From Xanthobacteraceae bacterium (GTDB lineage Bacteria > Pseudomonadota > Alphaproteobacteria > Rhizobiales > Xanthobacteraceae): DNA of 64,000 bases. The stretch covers positions 87,136-151,135 of the forward strand of contig JANINJ010000078.1 of NCBI GenBank assembly GCA_024508855.1. The letters are read 5' to 3'. The position numbers and the translations under genes are program-made. Under the pieces are notes generated by a model. That model saw only the letters and a program-made list of their open reading frames with translations. It was not told the DNA's origin and did not search any database. Shown one piece after another: positions 25,738 to 35,270 of the stretch (the stretch's first letter is position 1; every line of letters begins with the position of its first letter).

Positions 25738-25805
25738 GCACTGCAATAGCGGGACGCATTGTCGCGCCCGAGCCATTGTGCGTTGCAACTCTCGCGGAGG
25801 CCTTC

Positions 25806-27047
25806 ATGGCCACATCACGTGACCAAGCTGTTCGTGTCCTTCACTCGGAGCTGGACGACAGCACCGAGGCTTCTTCGCAGAACGTGACGCCACTCGAAGT
25901 GCCCCGGCCGCATGCGCCGGAGGACACGGTCGCGCGGGCGCCCAAATCGCCCGACGCCGAGGCGCCGGCTCCCGCCGGTGACACCGCTACGAGCGCGCCC
26001 GCCGTACCGAAATCCGGCAAACGCAAGTTCGTGTTGATGGGGGTGGGCGCGTTGCTTGCGCTGGCCGCGATCGGATACGGCATCAATTATATGCTGGTCG
26101 GCCGTTTCATGATCAGCACGGACGACGCCTATGTGCGCGCTAACAACACCACGCTCGGCGCGAAAGTCGCGGGCTATCTCGGGAAGATCGCGGTTGGCGA
26201 CAACGTCAAGGTCAAGGCGGGCGATCTGATCTTCAAGCTCGATGACGGCGATTACGTCAACGCGGTCGAAGCAGCGCGCAACAAGATCGCGACGCAGGAA
26301 GCGACCATCGAACGCATCGGACGCCAGATCACGGCGCAGTCCAGCGCGGTCGAGCAGGCGCAGGCGCAACTGACCTCCGCCGAAGCCGCGGTCAAGCGTG
26401 CGCAATCCGATTACGATCGTCAGGATGCCCTGAGCATCAAGGGCTTTGCCTCGAAGGCGACGTTCGAAGTTTCGCAGGCGACGCGCGATCAGGCAGTTGC
26501 TTCCGTACAGGCAGCGAAAGCGGCCTATGATGCGGCGCGCGACAATGTCGAGGTCGTCAAGGCGCAGCAGCAGGAGGCGAGGGGCCAACTTGCCGAACTG
26601 AAGACGGCGCTGGCCAAGGCGGAGCGGGACCTGGGCTTCACGACGATCCGCGCGCCCGTCGACGGTGTGTTCTCCAACCGCATGGTCAATGAAGGCGATT
26701 ACATCCAGCCCGGCCAGCGGCTCGGCAACGTGGTGCCGCTGGACGATGTGTTCATCGACGCCAACTTCAAGGAGACGCAGCTTGCGCGCTTGAAGCCCGG
26801 CCAGCACGTCAAGATCTGGATCGACGCCCATAGCGACCAGCCGGTGGATGGCATCGTCGACAGCCTTTCGCCCGCGTCAGGCTCCGTGTTCACCCTGCTG
26901 CCGCCCGACAACGCCACCGGCAACTTCACCAAGATCGTGCAGCGCGTTCCAGTTCGGATTCGCGTGCCTGCATCGGTGGGCCAGGAAAACCTGATGCGTG
27001 CCGGCATGTCGGTTTACGTTACCGTCGACACCAAGCCGGGCGAATAG
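25806..27047 (+). CDS. HlyD/EmrA-type membrane fusion protein
   Basis: 413 residues from the ATG at 25806 behind GGAGG; the open frame to 25776 would add unlikely residues. After a polar N-terminus, one membrane helix at about 75-97 (FVLMGVGALLALAAIGYGIN) anchors it with the bulk in the periplasm. Biotinyl-lipoyl-like halves flank a long coiled coil (about 160-290, Ala/Gln-rich heptads), with TTIRAPVDGVFSNRMVNEGDYIQPG and a beta-barrel (FIDANFKETQLARLKPGQ). It forms a tripartite pump with the downstream MFS protein and an outer-membrane TolC-like channel not encoded here. Confidence 0.93.
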   Translation: MATSRDQAVRVLHSELDDSTEASSQNVTPLEVPRPHAPEDTVARAPKSPDAEAPAPAGDTATSAPAVPKSGKRKFVLMGVGALLALAAIGYGINYMLVGRFMISTDDAYVRANNTTLGAKVAGYLGKIAVGDNVKVKAGDLIFKLDDGDYVNAVEAARNKIATQEATIERIGRQITAQSSAVEQAQAQLTSAEAAVKRAQSDYDRQDALSIKGFASKATFEVSQATRDQAVASVQAAKAAYDAARDNVEVVKAQQQEARGQLAELKTALAKAERDLGFTTIRAPVDGVFSNRMVNEGDYIQPGQRLGNVVPLDDVFIDANFKETQLARLKPGQHVKIWIDAHSDQPVDGIVDSLSPASGSVFTLLPPDNATGNFTKIVQRVPVRIRVPASVGQENLMRAGMSVYVTVDTKPGE

Positions 27048-27082
27048 GTCGGGAACGATCCCCAAGATCAAGGCGTGTAGAC

Positions 27083-28669
27083 ATGTCCGACACGACCGCC
27101 TCGCCAGCCATGATGAATGCCGCCTCCGTGCCGTCCGACCGGATTGCGCCGAAGCGGTTGTTGGCGTTCCTCATCATGGTGTTCGGGATGTTCATGTCGA
27201 TCCTGGACATTCAGATCGTGTCGGCCTCGCTGGCCGAAATCCAGGCCGGGCTTTCTGCGAGTTCGAGCGAGGTCTCATGGGTGCAGACCGCGTACCTGAT
27301 CGCCGAGGTTATCGCGATTCCCCTGTCGGGCTTTCTGTCGCGCGCGCTCGGCACGCGGTTGCTGTTCGCGATCTCGGCGGCCGGTTTCACCGGCGCTAGC
27401 TTCCTGTGCGGCTTCGCCACGTCGATCACGCAAATGATCGTATGGCGCGCGATCCAGGGCTTCCTTGGCGCCGGCATGATTCCGACCGTGTTCGCGTCGG
27501 CCTATACGGTGTTTCCCCGCAGCAAGTTCAATATCGTCGGACCGATCATCGGCCTCGTCGCCACGCTGGCGCCAACGATCGGCCCGACCGTTGGCGGCTA
27601 CATTACCGATCTGATGTCGTGGCACTGGCTGTTCTTCGTCAACGTCTTCCCCGGCGTCATCATCACCGTCGGCGTGCTGGCTTTGGTCGATTTCGATGAG
27701 CCGAATTTCGCATTGCTGGATCACTTCGACTGGTGGGGATTGATCAGCATGGGCGGGTTCCTCGGCACGCTGGAATATGTGCTGGAAGAGGGGCCGCAGT
27801 ACGAATGGCTGCAGGATACGTCGGTGGCGATCTGTGCCGTTATCTGCGTCGTCTCAGCCATCGCGTTTTTCTGGCGGGTGCTGACGGCGAAGGAGCCGAT
27901 CGTCGATATCAGGACGTTTCGTAACCGCAATTTCGCGGTCGGGTGCATGTTGTCGTTCTGCGTCGGCATCGGGCTTTACGGCCTGACCTATATCTATCCG
28001 CGCTATCTGGCCGAGGTGCGCGGCTACAATGCGCTGATGATCGGCGAAACCATGTTCGTGTCGGGAATCACGATGTTCCTGACCGCGCCGGTGGTCGGCC
28101 GGCTGATGATGAAGTTCGACATGCGTCTCATCATCGCCGCCGGGCTCATCATATTCGCGGCCGGGTCCTGGCAGATGACCTGGATCACCCGCGACTACGA
28201 TTTCTACGAGCTGATGGTGCCGCAGATCCTGCGCGGCATCGGCATGATGCTGGCGATGGTGCCGGTCAACAATATCGCGCTCGGGACGCTACCGCCGGAC
28301 CGCGTCAAGAACGCCTCCGGCCTGTTCAATCTGACGCGCAATCTCGGCGGCGCGGTGGGTTTGGCCCTCATCAACGAGGTGCTGAACGACCGCACCGATC
28401 TGCATATCTCGCGCTTGCATGATCGGGTGACCTGGGGAAATGCGACCGCAACCGAGACGCTGAATATGCTGACGCAGAAATTCCAGGGTATGGGCGATGC
28501 GTCGCTGATGGCGCTCAAGCAACTGTCGCTGATCGTGCATCGGCAAGCCGCGGTGATGAGCTATGGCGATTCGTTTTTCATCCTGACGATATTTTATCTC
28601 GTCCTCAGCCTCTTCGTGGTGCTGCTCGACAAGCCGGCGGCACTCGGCGCGGCTCCCGGCGGGCACTGA
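27083..28669 (+). CDS. DHA2 family MFS drug transporter (EmrB/QacA type)
   Basis: 528 residues with about 14 membrane helices, as in DHA2 drug:H+ antiporters. Motif A/C-like elements are visible: IVSASLAEIQAGL (helix 1-2), WVQTAYLIAEVIAIPLSGFLSRALG, and the motif C-type GPTVGGYITDLMSWHWLFFVNV. It lies 35 bp after the HlyD gene, so the pair is one operon under the TetR palindrome. Substrates are not predictable from sequence; EmrAB-type pumps export hydrophobic and uncoupler-like compounds. Confidence 0.94.
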   Translation: MSDTTASPAMMNAASVPSDRIAPKRLLAFLIMVFGMFMSILDIQIVSASLAEIQAGLSASSSEVSWVQTAYLIAEVIAIPLSGFLSRALGTRLLFAISAAGFTGASFLCGFATSITQMIVWRAIQGFLGAGMIPTVFASAYTVFPRSKFNIVGPIIGLVATLAPTIGPTVGGYITDLMSWHWLFFVNVFPGVIITVGVLALVDFDEPNFALLDHFDWWGLISMGGFLGTLEYVLEEGPQYEWLQDTSVAICAVICVVSAIAFFWRVLTAKEPIVDIRTFRNRNFAVGCMLSFCVGIGLYGLTYIYPRYLAEVRGYNALMIGETMFVSGITMFLTAPVVGRLMMKFDMRLIIAAGLIIFAAGSWQMTWITRDYDFYELMVPQILRGIGMMLAMVPVNNIALGTLPPDRVKNASGLFNLTRNLGGAVGLALINEVLNDRTDLHISRLHDRVTWGNATATETLNMLTQKFQGMGDASLMALKQLSLIVHRQAAVMSYGDSFFILTIFYLVLSLFVVLLDKPAALGAAPGGH

Positions 28670-28796
28670 CGGCCTTCTTTCTCGAAAATCTTGGGCATGC
28701 GCTACGGGCTGCACGAAAATCGCCGCAATTGCTGTCCATGAAATAGGCAATCGCGCGATTGGTCGCGCTCTTTTGCTCGAACCGAGGAGGGTTTGC

Positions 28797-28859
28797 ATGA
28801 CAACCATGTATCTGCAGATCGTATCCGCGTGTCCGATGCTGGCGTGGGTTGTTCGTTAG
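28797..28859 (+). CDS. Possible 20-residue leader peptide
   Basis: ATG at 28797 to TAG at 28857, encoding MTTMYLQIVSACPMLAWVVR. A near-ideal GAGGAGGG lies 7 nt before it. It sits in the 354-bp gap between the efflux pair and the ABC exporter, and is followed within 9 nt by two hairpins. This is the layout of an attenuation or ribosome-arrest leader; no single amino acid is strongly repeated, which argues more for arrest or coupling than for classical amino-acid attenuation. A chance ORF cannot be excluded. Confidence 0.4.
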   Translation: MTTMYLQIVSACPMLAWVVR

Positions 28860-28867
28860 CTCACGAT

Positions 28868-28912
28868 CGGACTGCCGCAGTCCGTTGCACCCGGGTCTGA
28901 TCCCCGGGGTCT
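28868..28912 (+). other. Two consecutive hairpins after the leader ORF
   Basis: Hairpin 1: cggactg-ccg-cagtccg (28868-28884). Hairpin 2: acccggg/ccccggggt (28889-28910) with a 6-nt loop and one bulge, followed by cttct. Together they could terminate or pause transcription before the ABC exporter gene at 29024. Confidence 0.45.
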
Positions 28913-29023
28913 TCTGAATCCCAGACGATTATCGAAATCATTCAACGCGATCGCGCTCGGCGGTGCCGGCGCGCGTCAACTCACCGGAGCCGGACTGCGC
29001 CCGAGTCGCAGCCGGATGATGCC

Positions 29024-30823
29024 ATGACCGACCTTTCCAAGCCGCGCGCCACCGCGATCCGCGTGGTGATGCCATTCATTTTCCGCCATTGGCTCCATCA
29101 GCCGTGGCGGACGGCGGTGATCTGTGCCGGATTTCTCGGTGCGACCGCCGCCGACCTGTTCATGCCGGTATTTTCCGGACACCTCGTCGATGCGGTGACC
29201 GCGGGAGCGGCCGAACCCGCGGCGCAGCACGCGGCGTTCGTCGCCTTCGGCGCCATCGTGGCGCTGGGACTGCTCGCAATGGTCCTGCGTTTCATTGGCC
29301 TGCAGGCCATCGTCCCCTTCACCTTGCGCCTGATGTCCGACGTCTCGCGCGATGCCTTCGCACGCGTGCAGCGGTTCTCAACGGAATGGCACGCCAACAG
29401 CTTCGCCGGTTCGACCGTGCGGAAGATCACGCGCGGTATGTGGGCGATCGACCTGCTGAACGACACCATCCTGATGGCGCTATTGCCGTCGCTGGCGGTC
29501 CTGTTGGGATCGATGATCCTGCTTGGGCTGCACTGGCCGTCGCTCGGCATCGTCATCGGTGTCGGCACGCTGGCGTATGTCGCGATGACGATTGCGTTCT
29601 CGACGCTCTACATCGCACCGGCTGCGCGGCTGTCCAATGCATGGGATACCAAGGTTGGCGGTACGTTGGCCGACGCGCTGACCTGCAATGCGGTGGTGAA
29701 ATCGTTCGGCGCGGAAGATCGCGAGGATACGCGGCTGGCCCGTGTCATCGGCCGATGGCGCAAACGGGTGCGACGAACGTGGCTGCGCTACAACTACACC
29801 AGCACAGCGCAGCTGACGGTGTTGTTGTGCATGCGTTCCGCAGTGATCGGCGGTGCGCTGATCCTGTGGCTCGCCGGCCGCGCGTCGCCGGGCGACGTCA
29901 CCTATGTGCTGACGAGCTACTTCATCATCCATGGTTACCTGCGTGACGTCGGCATGCACATCAACAATCTGCAGCGCTCGGTGAACGACATGGAAGAGCT
30001 TGTCGCCATCCATGACGTCGAAATCGGCATCGCGGATGCGCCCGATGCTACGCGCATGGAGGTGAAGGGCGGAAGCATCGTGTTCGATGCGGTGACCTTC
30101 CACTATGGCGGCCATCGCACACCGCTATACGATCGCCTCTCGGTCGATATCCGTGCGGGTGAGCGTGTCGGGCTGGTCGGCCGTTCGGGCTCCGGTAAGA
30201 CCACCTTCGTCAAGCTGGTGCAGCGCCTGCATGATGTCAGCGGTGGCCGTATCCTGATCGACGGCCAGGATATCGCGAAGGTGACGCAGCAGTCGCTGCG
30301 CAACCAGATCGCCATCGTGCAGCAGGAGCCGATCCTGTTCCACCGGTCGCTGGCGGACAACATCGCCTATGGCAGGCCCGGAGCCAGCCGGGCCGCCATC
30401 GAGCATGCGGCGCAGCTTGCCAACGCGCACGATTTTATCGAGCGGTTGCCGAACGGCTATGGCACGCTGGTCGGTGAACGCGGCGTGAAACTGTCCGGCG
30501 GCGAGCGGCAGCGCGTGGCACTGGCGCGGGCCTTCCTCGCCGATGCACCGATCCTGATTCTCGATGAAGCGACGTCGAGCCTCGATTCGGAATCCGAGGA
30601 GCTGATCCAGCAGGCGATGGAGCGGCTGATGAAGGGCCGGACGTCGATCGTGATCGCGCACCGGTTGTCGACAGTACGAAGCCTCGACCGGATCCTGGTG
30701 TTCGATCGCGGCAACATCGTCGAGCAGGGCACGCACGCGGCGCTGGCTCACCGTGACGGTGGAATCTATCGCAGCTTGTTTGAGCGGCAAGTGCTCGGGA
30801 CAAACCAGGTTGCCGCCGAGTAG
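29024..30823 (+). CDS. ABC exporter, fused permease-ATPase (MsbA/MDR type)
   Basis: 599-residue half-transporter, active as a homodimer. Residues of about 15-320 contain six membrane helices (ABC_membrane type); the ATPase follows with Walker A GRSGSGKTT, Q-loop IVQQEPILFH, signature LSGGERQRVALARAFL, Walker B ILILDEATSSLDSE and the H-loop in IVIAHRLSTV. The family includes lipid, peptide and drug exporters; the substrate is unknown. A possible leader peptide and hairpins lie upstream; no strong ribosome binding site is seen at the ATG. It may be functionally linked to the efflux pair upstream. Confidence 0.93.
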   Translation: MTDLSKPRATAIRVVMPFIFRHWLHQPWRTAVICAGFLGATAADLFMPVFSGHLVDAVTAGAAEPAAQHAAFVAFGAIVALGLLAMVLRFIGLQAIVPFTLRLMSDVSRDAFARVQRFSTEWHANSFAGSTVRKITRGMWAIDLLNDTILMALLPSLAVLLGSMILLGLHWPSLGIVIGVGTLAYVAMTIAFSTLYIAPAARLSNAWDTKVGGTLADALTCNAVVKSFGAEDREDTRLARVIGRWRKRVRRTWLRYNYTSTAQLTVLLCMRSAVIGGALILWLAGRASPGDVTYVLTSYFIIHGYLRDVGMHINNLQRSVNDMEELVAIHDVEIGIADAPDATRMEVKGGSIVFDAVTFHYGGHRTPLYDRLSVDIRAGERVGLVGRSGSGKTTFVKLVQRLHDVSGGRILIDGQDIAKVTQQSLRNQIAIVQQEPILFHRSLADNIAYGRPGASRAAIEHAAQLANAHDFIERLPNGYGTLVGERGVKLSGGERQRVALARAFLADAPILILDEATSSLDSESEELIQQAMERLMKGRTSIVIAHRLSTVRSLDRILVFDRGNIVEQGTHAALAHRDGGIYRSLFERQVLGTNQVAAE

Positions 30824-30826
30824 GTG

Positions 30827-30861
30827 AAAACGGAAGGGTCGGCGCAGCGCGCCGGCCCTTC
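30827..30861 (-). terminator. Hairpin terminator between ABC exporter and EamA genes
   Basis: 13-bp stem gaagggtcggcgc/gcgccggcccttc (30833-30845 with 30849-30861, one G-T pair), 3-nt loop. On the minus strand it is followed by cgTTTTc, so it best serves the EamA gene, whose stop codon it overlaps. Confidence 0.65.
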
Positions 30862-31759
30862 AAGCCTCGACCAGCGGCGCCTGCCGAATGCGGGTGCGAG
30901 AGCTGATTGCAACCGTCGCGACAACGGCGGCGGCGAACAGGATGGTTTCCAGGCCGATGGCTTCGCGGTTGACGAGGGCGGCGAGGACGATGGTGACGAA
31001 TGGTTGCAGCAGTTGCAATTGCGACACCTTGCTGAGACCGCAGATCGCTACGCCGGCGTTCCAGGCGAAGAACCCGATCCACTGTGAGAACAGTGCGACG
31101 TAGAACAGCCCCAGCCATGGCTCGAACGGCACGCTTTGCAGATCCGCGGGCAGAAACAGCCATGTCGCCGGCAACGTGAACGGTAGTGAAATAACCATCG
31201 CCCAGCTGATCACTTCCCATCCGGGCATGAGCGCCGTAAGGCGACCGGAATAGCCGTAGCCGATGGCGCCGAACACCACCGCGAGTAAAAGAAACAGATC
31301 GCCCACGGCGATACCGCCGGCACCGTGCCGAAGCGCGAACAGGATCACCAGCGCAGCGCCGGCCAGCGCTGCGATCCAGTACGCCACTCCCGGTCTTTCG
31401 TCGGTGATCAGTACCGCGACGATGGCGGTGGCAATCGGCATCACGCCCAGCACCACGCCGCCATGTGCGGCGGGCAAGGTCTGCATCGCCAGCGCCATGA
31501 AGAATGGAAAGCCCAGCACCACGCCCAACGCGGCGATGGCCAGCGATCCCCAGGCGCGTCTCGGCGGTGGCTTTCGTCGCAGCATCATCAACAAGGCCAA
31601 CGCGCAGACACCGGCGATTGCGGAACGAGCCGCGGTGATGAAGAATGCATCGAATCCCTCCAGCGCCAGCCGCGTCGCCGGCAGCGTGCCGCCAAAGATG
31701 ACGACGCCGAGGAAGCCGAACAACAGGCCAAGCGAATTGCGGGATGAGGCGGATGACAT
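30860..31759 (-). CDS. DMT-superfamily transporter (two EamA domains)
   Basis: 299 residues with ten predicted helices in two EamA repeats. Repeat 1 has GVVIFGGTLPATRLALEGFDAFFITAARSAIAGV, repeat 2 VFGAIGYGYSGRLTAL...GWEVISWAMVISLP and WIGFFAWNAGVAICGLSKVSQLQLLQPF. Members export amino acids, purines or other metabolites; sequence gives no substrate. It is transcribed alone, convergent with the ABC exporter, with which it shares a terminator. Confidence 0.9.
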   Translation of the reverse strand: MSSASSRNSLGLLFGFLGVVIFGGTLPATRLALEGFDAFFITAARSAIAGVCALALLMMLRRKPPPRRAWGSLAIAALGVVLGFPFFMALAMQTLPAAHGGVVLGVMPIATAIVAVLITDERPGVAYWIAALAGAALVILFALRHGAGGIAVGDLFLLLAVVFGAIGYGYSGRLTALMPGWEVISWAMVISLPFTLPATWLFLPADLQSVPFEPWLGLFYVALFSQWIGFFAWNAGVAICGLSKVSQLQLLQPFVTIVLAALVNREAIGLETILFAAAVVATVAISSRTRIRQAPLVEA

Positions 31760-31911
31760 GATGCGGAAGCTCGAACGGAATGCCGCGGTTTTGGTCGGCG
31801 ACAGGATCGTTCAAGCTCTAGCCAATCCGTGGTTGCGAGGCCAGTATGGTCTCTTTATCGCAGCCGTCGGCATGGCTGCAATGCGCCGGGTCCTGCAGCG
31901 ACGGACGGGTG

Positions 31912-33051
31912 TCAGACTCTCCGTTCGAACTCGATCGGCGTTTTCAGATTGATGCCATGGCTGGGCGCGAGCGGCACCAGCGTGAAATCGCCATGAGTGC
32001 GCTTGGAGGCGTAGAGCGCACTGTCCGCTTGCGCGAGCAGGGCTTGTGCGGTCAAACCATCTTCCGGCGCCATCGCAATGCCGATACTGACGCCGAGATG
32101 GATGGGCTGGTCGTCAACGACGAATGGCGCGGCGATCGCGTCACCGAGCTGTTCGGCGAGGCGTTCCGCATCTTCGCGCGCAACGACGTTCGCCTGCACC
32201 ACGAGGAATTCGTCGCCGCCCAGGCGCACGGCCATATCCGTCGCGCCCGTGAGCACCTGCAGACGCTTCGCTACCTCCTTGAGCAGCGCATCGCCGACCG
32301 GATGCCCGTAGAGGTCGTTGGCCGACTTGAAGCGATCGAGATCGAGGTAATGCACGGCGACACGATTGCCGCTGCTTACCAGCGTGGAGATCTCGGCCAG
32401 AGCAGACCGGTTACGCAGACCGGTCAACGGATCGTATTTGGCCATTTCTTCATATCGCCGCTTCAGCCTGATCTGGGTCCGGGTCAGTTCGTAGTTGTTA
32501 CGGATCACGTCGAAACTGCCGACATAGAAGATCGAGACCAGGATGGCCATGCATACATATGCGGGGTCCGGGATGTGCATCAGGCAACCGATGACGATCG
32601 GCACCGTAACCAGCGTGATGCCGGCAAACGCCCAGCGTGGCGGAATGGCGCCGCGCGCAACGACGCCGCAGGCGTAGCCGAAGGCGACCGCATTGCCCAT
32701 CATCGCGATTTCCGCATTGCCGATGGTGAAGCTGCGCAATGCCAGTGCGCCGACCAGCGTCGCGGCGGCGTAGCTGCCGATCTGGTAACGCCGCTGCCAT
32801 ACCGCGACACTCGCAGAGCTTCGGCCGCGGCGGTGAAAGGCGACGATTACAGCCAGTCGGATCGCCGTGACCACGACGCTGAGAATCGTGATCACGATGA
32901 AGGCCACGTCCGATGTTTGCAACGATGCGATGGTGCCGACGCTGATCTGCCCGAATGCCACAAGAACGATCGGCATCAATGTGCTGAAGCGGGACTCGGC
33001 CAGTTCGGAAGGGATGTCGTTATCGTTGTTGAACATTGCGAAGGAGCGCAT
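31912..33051 (-). CDS. Membrane-bound GGDEF protein (diguanylate cyclase), no I-site
   Basis: 379 residues from the ATG at 33051 (a TTG at 33066 and an ATG at 33036 are also possible; none has a strong ribosome binding site). The N-terminal half has about five to six membrane helices and no named sensor domain. A short helix (YELTRTQIRLKRRYEEMAKYDPLTGLRNRSAL) leads to the GGDEF domain: HYLDLDRFKSANDLYGH (metal-binding Asp) and RLGGDEFLVV. The RxxD inhibition site five residues before GGDEF is absent (GATD), so product feedback should be weak. Predicted to make cyclic di-GMP at the membrane. It is followed upstream by a second cyclase of the same build. Confidence 0.9.
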   Translation of the reverse strand: MRSFAMFNNDNDIPSELAESRFSTLMPIVLVAFGQISVGTIASLQTSDVAFIVITILSVVVTAIRLAVIVAFHRRGRSSASVAVWQRRYQIGSYAAATLVGALALRSFTIGNAEIAMMGNAVAFGYACGVVARGAIPPRWAFAGITLVTVPIVIGCLMHIPDPAYVCMAILVSIFYVGSFDVIRNNYELTRTQIRLKRRYEEMAKYDPLTGLRNRSALAEISTLVSSGNRVAVHYLDLDRFKSANDLYGHPVGDALLKEVAKRLQVLTGATDMAVRLGGDEFLVVQANVVAREDAERLAEQLGDAIAAPFVVDDQPIHLGVSIGIAMAPEDGLTAQALLAQADSALYASKRTHGDFTLVPLAPSHGINLKTPIEFERRV

Positions 33052-33279
33052 CGAATGAACTGCCAATCGTTCGCATGGTGGTAGGGCGATCAGGTAAAAT
33101 CCTTACTCGCTGGTCCGAAACAATTTAAGTGAATTTTGCGTCATGCATTTTGAAGCCACGGATATTACTCGGAAAATTTTGTATCCGAGTACCGACATTC
33201 GAATGCATTTCGCCTGGCGCGACACAATCCAGCGCTATGACAGGACGTTCAGGGCAGTCACTTGCCGACTAGGGTTGCG
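33052..33279. other. Gap between the two GGDEF genes
   Basis: 228 bp. It contains an 8-bp inverted repeat tactcgga/tccgagta (33166-33173 with 33184-33191). No gene supported; should carry the promoter of the downstream cyclase unless the pair is co-transcribed. Confidence 0.4.
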
Positions 33280-34485
33280 TCAGCGCAATCCCTGGGTCTT
33301 TCGTTCGTCAGCTCTTTGTGCGGCGTCGCCGATGTCGATAGCAGGAACGAGCTGCGGGGCGACGGTGTAGATCGCGAAACCAATTCCGGCGCGCTTGGCT
33401 TGGTAGAGCGCCTGATCTGCCCGCGCCAGCAGATCGTCGGGGGTGAGTTGTTCGCTCGGCAGCAGGGCGATTCCGACGCTAGTCCCGAGTATGATGTCGT
33501 GTCCGTCGATCCGATAAGGCGCGCTGACGTCCGTGAGGATGCGCGAGGCCAGCGCGAGCGCCTGCTCGCGGGTGCTGACGTCGGTCTGTACCAGAATGAA
33601 TTCGTCGCCGCCGAGCCGAACCAGCAGGTCGCTCGCGCGAGTCAATTGCGATAGCCGCCGTGCAACTTCGCGTAACAAGAGGTCGCCGACCGGATGGCCG
33701 AAGCTATCGTTGGCAGCCTTGAAGTGGTTGAGATCGAGACTGTGAACGGCTAATCCGAGATTGTTGCGGTAAGCCTGCGCGAGCATGCGCTCGAGATTCT
33801 CATTGAGCACCAGTCGGTTCGAGAGACCGGTCAAAGGATCGAGCCGGGCGAGGCCCGCAAAACGGAGCTTGAGCGTGAGCTGGCTGACAACCGTCTCGTA
33901 GAGGTGCTGGACCGTTTCAAACGCGCCGAGCAGGAAAACCGTCAAGATGAAAGCGAGGCAAAGATAGACGTGGCCGCCGTGGATCAGGCAGGCGATGATC
34001 GGCGGCAGCGAAACGACCAGCAGATTGAGCTGCGCCAGATGGGGCCGATAGGCGACGCGAGTGACGATGCCGGCCGCAAACGCAATCATCAGGCCGATGA
34101 CCAGCATATGGACGCTTGGATAGGGCAGCATGAAACAGCGTGCGGTCAGTGTGCCGACGGTCAGCCCGTTTGCGACGGCTTGAATGCTGAAGCGTCGTTC
34201 CCAAATGCGGGCGTTGGCGAGCGACAACGACTCCGCCGCTGCTGTCGAGCGCCGATAGCTGCGCGCCATCAGAACACGGATGCCTGCAATCAGAAGCCCG
34301 ATGATCGTCAGCACCGCGACCGGGATGTCTCCGGTTCTTGCAGTGATCGCAAGGCCAACGGCACCGAGGCAGATCGCGAAGATGATGGTCGGTGGTACGA
34401 GGCTGAAGAGGGCGTCGATCAGTTCGACATAGACCGCGTCCGAGGGCCGAGGGGGGCGGAACAATGGCAGGGCTGAAAACTTCAT
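33280..34485 (-). CDS. Membrane-bound GGDEF protein (diguanylate cyclase), with I-site
   Basis: 401 residues. About six helices in the first 200 residues, then RLDPLTGLSNRLVLNENLER and the GGDEF domain with Asp251 (HSLDLNHFKAANDSFGH) and GGDEF at 292-296. The allosteric I-site RxxD is present (Arg283-Asp286, RASD), so it should be inhibited by its own product. The domain layout and some phrases match the neighbour at 31912-33051, which indicates duplication followed by loss of the I-site in one copy. No EAL domain in either. Confidence 0.92.
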   Translation of the reverse strand: MKFSALPLFRPPRPSDAVYVELIDALFSLVPPTIIFAICLGAVGLAITARTGDIPVAVLTIIGLLIAGIRVLMARSYRRSTAAAESLSLANARIWERRFSIQAVANGLTVGTLTARCFMLPYPSVHMLVIGLMIAFAAGIVTRVAYRPHLAQLNLLVVSLPPIIACLIHGGHVYLCLAFILTVFLLGAFETVQHLYETVVSQLTLKLRFAGLARLDPLTGLSNRLVLNENLERMLAQAYRNNLGLAVHSLDLNHFKAANDSFGHPVGDLLLREVARRLSQLTRASDLLVRLGGDEFILVQTDVSTREQALALASRILTDVSAPYRIDGHDIILGTSVGIALLPSEQLTPDDLLARADQALYQAKRAGIGFAIYTVAPQLVPAIDIGDAAQRADERKTQGLR

Positions 34486-34749
34486 CGCCTGGGTCCGATT
34501 TGCTCCGCTATTCGCCCGTTATCCCGGGGGCTGCGATATCGTTCAGATTACTTAAGGCGCCTTCCGGCGAAGTGTACCGTTTGTGTCAGGAAATGCCCAT
34601 ACGCAGCTGAAGTCCAAATCCAATCAGGACTATAGCTTTAGTCTGGGTTCTTGAAATAAAGGGTGCCGAATCCGTCAAGGTTGATCGATCGGGAACCCGG
34701 ATGTGGCGAGGGGCCCGGCGTATGACGCCGAACCCCTCATTGGTCGAAA

Positions 34750-35183
34750 TATCAGCCAGCCTGTAAGCCGGGTTTTGTAGGGCACCGCCCGCTCGCGCGG
34801 GACGATACGTGACGGCCATTCCTCTGGGACGATGTTTGCACATCGCCTCAAGCAACCTACCCGGACGGCGAGCCCGACATGGCCCCGCGGAGTTATCGTC
34901 CGGAGACGAACTTTCCACTTTGCCGTCCCTATTCGGTTTTGCTCCCGGTGTGGTTTGCCATGCCGTCTCCGTTGCCGGATACGCGGTGCGCTCTTACCGC
35001 ACCTTTTCACCCTTACCAGCCGACGCAGCTTTCGCGGCGAAGGCGGGCGGTTCGTTCTCTGTGGCACTTTCCCTGGGGTCGCCCCCGCCGGACGTTATCC
35101 GGCACCGTATGTCGATGGAGCCCGGACTTTCCTCCCCGGCCACCTTTCGGCGATCGCCGGAGCGGCCGTCCGGCCGACTGACG
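34750..35183 (-). ncRNA. rnpB: RNase P RNA (bacterial type A)
   Basis: Catalytic RNA of ribonuclease P, which trims tRNA 5' leaders. On the minus strand it shows the universally conserved GAGGAAAGTCCGGGCTCC near the 5' end (about 35140-35123) and ACAAAACCCGGCTTACAGGC near the 3' end (about 34777-34758). The first helix P1 is formed by cagtcggcc at the 5' end (35180-35172) and ggctggctg at the 3' end (34761-34753). About 434 nt, within the alphaproteobacterial range. The 5' and 3' ends are placed from P1 and may be off by a few nt. A stem with a small internal loop (34708-34738) follows the 3' end and may aid termination. Short open frames across it on both strands are not genes. Confidence 0.95.
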
Positions 35184-35270
35184 ACATAGGCATGGGGGTT
35201 TCAGCCCGTGACGTCAAGTTGATGCCATGTCGTGGACGTGGGAGCTTTGACCGGAAAAGGATGGAGCGCC

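Noticed and set aside
33143..33370. 75-aa plus-strand ORF between the GGDEF genes
   Set aside because: No ribosome site, overlaps the end of a GGDEF gene antisense, no protein-like pattern.
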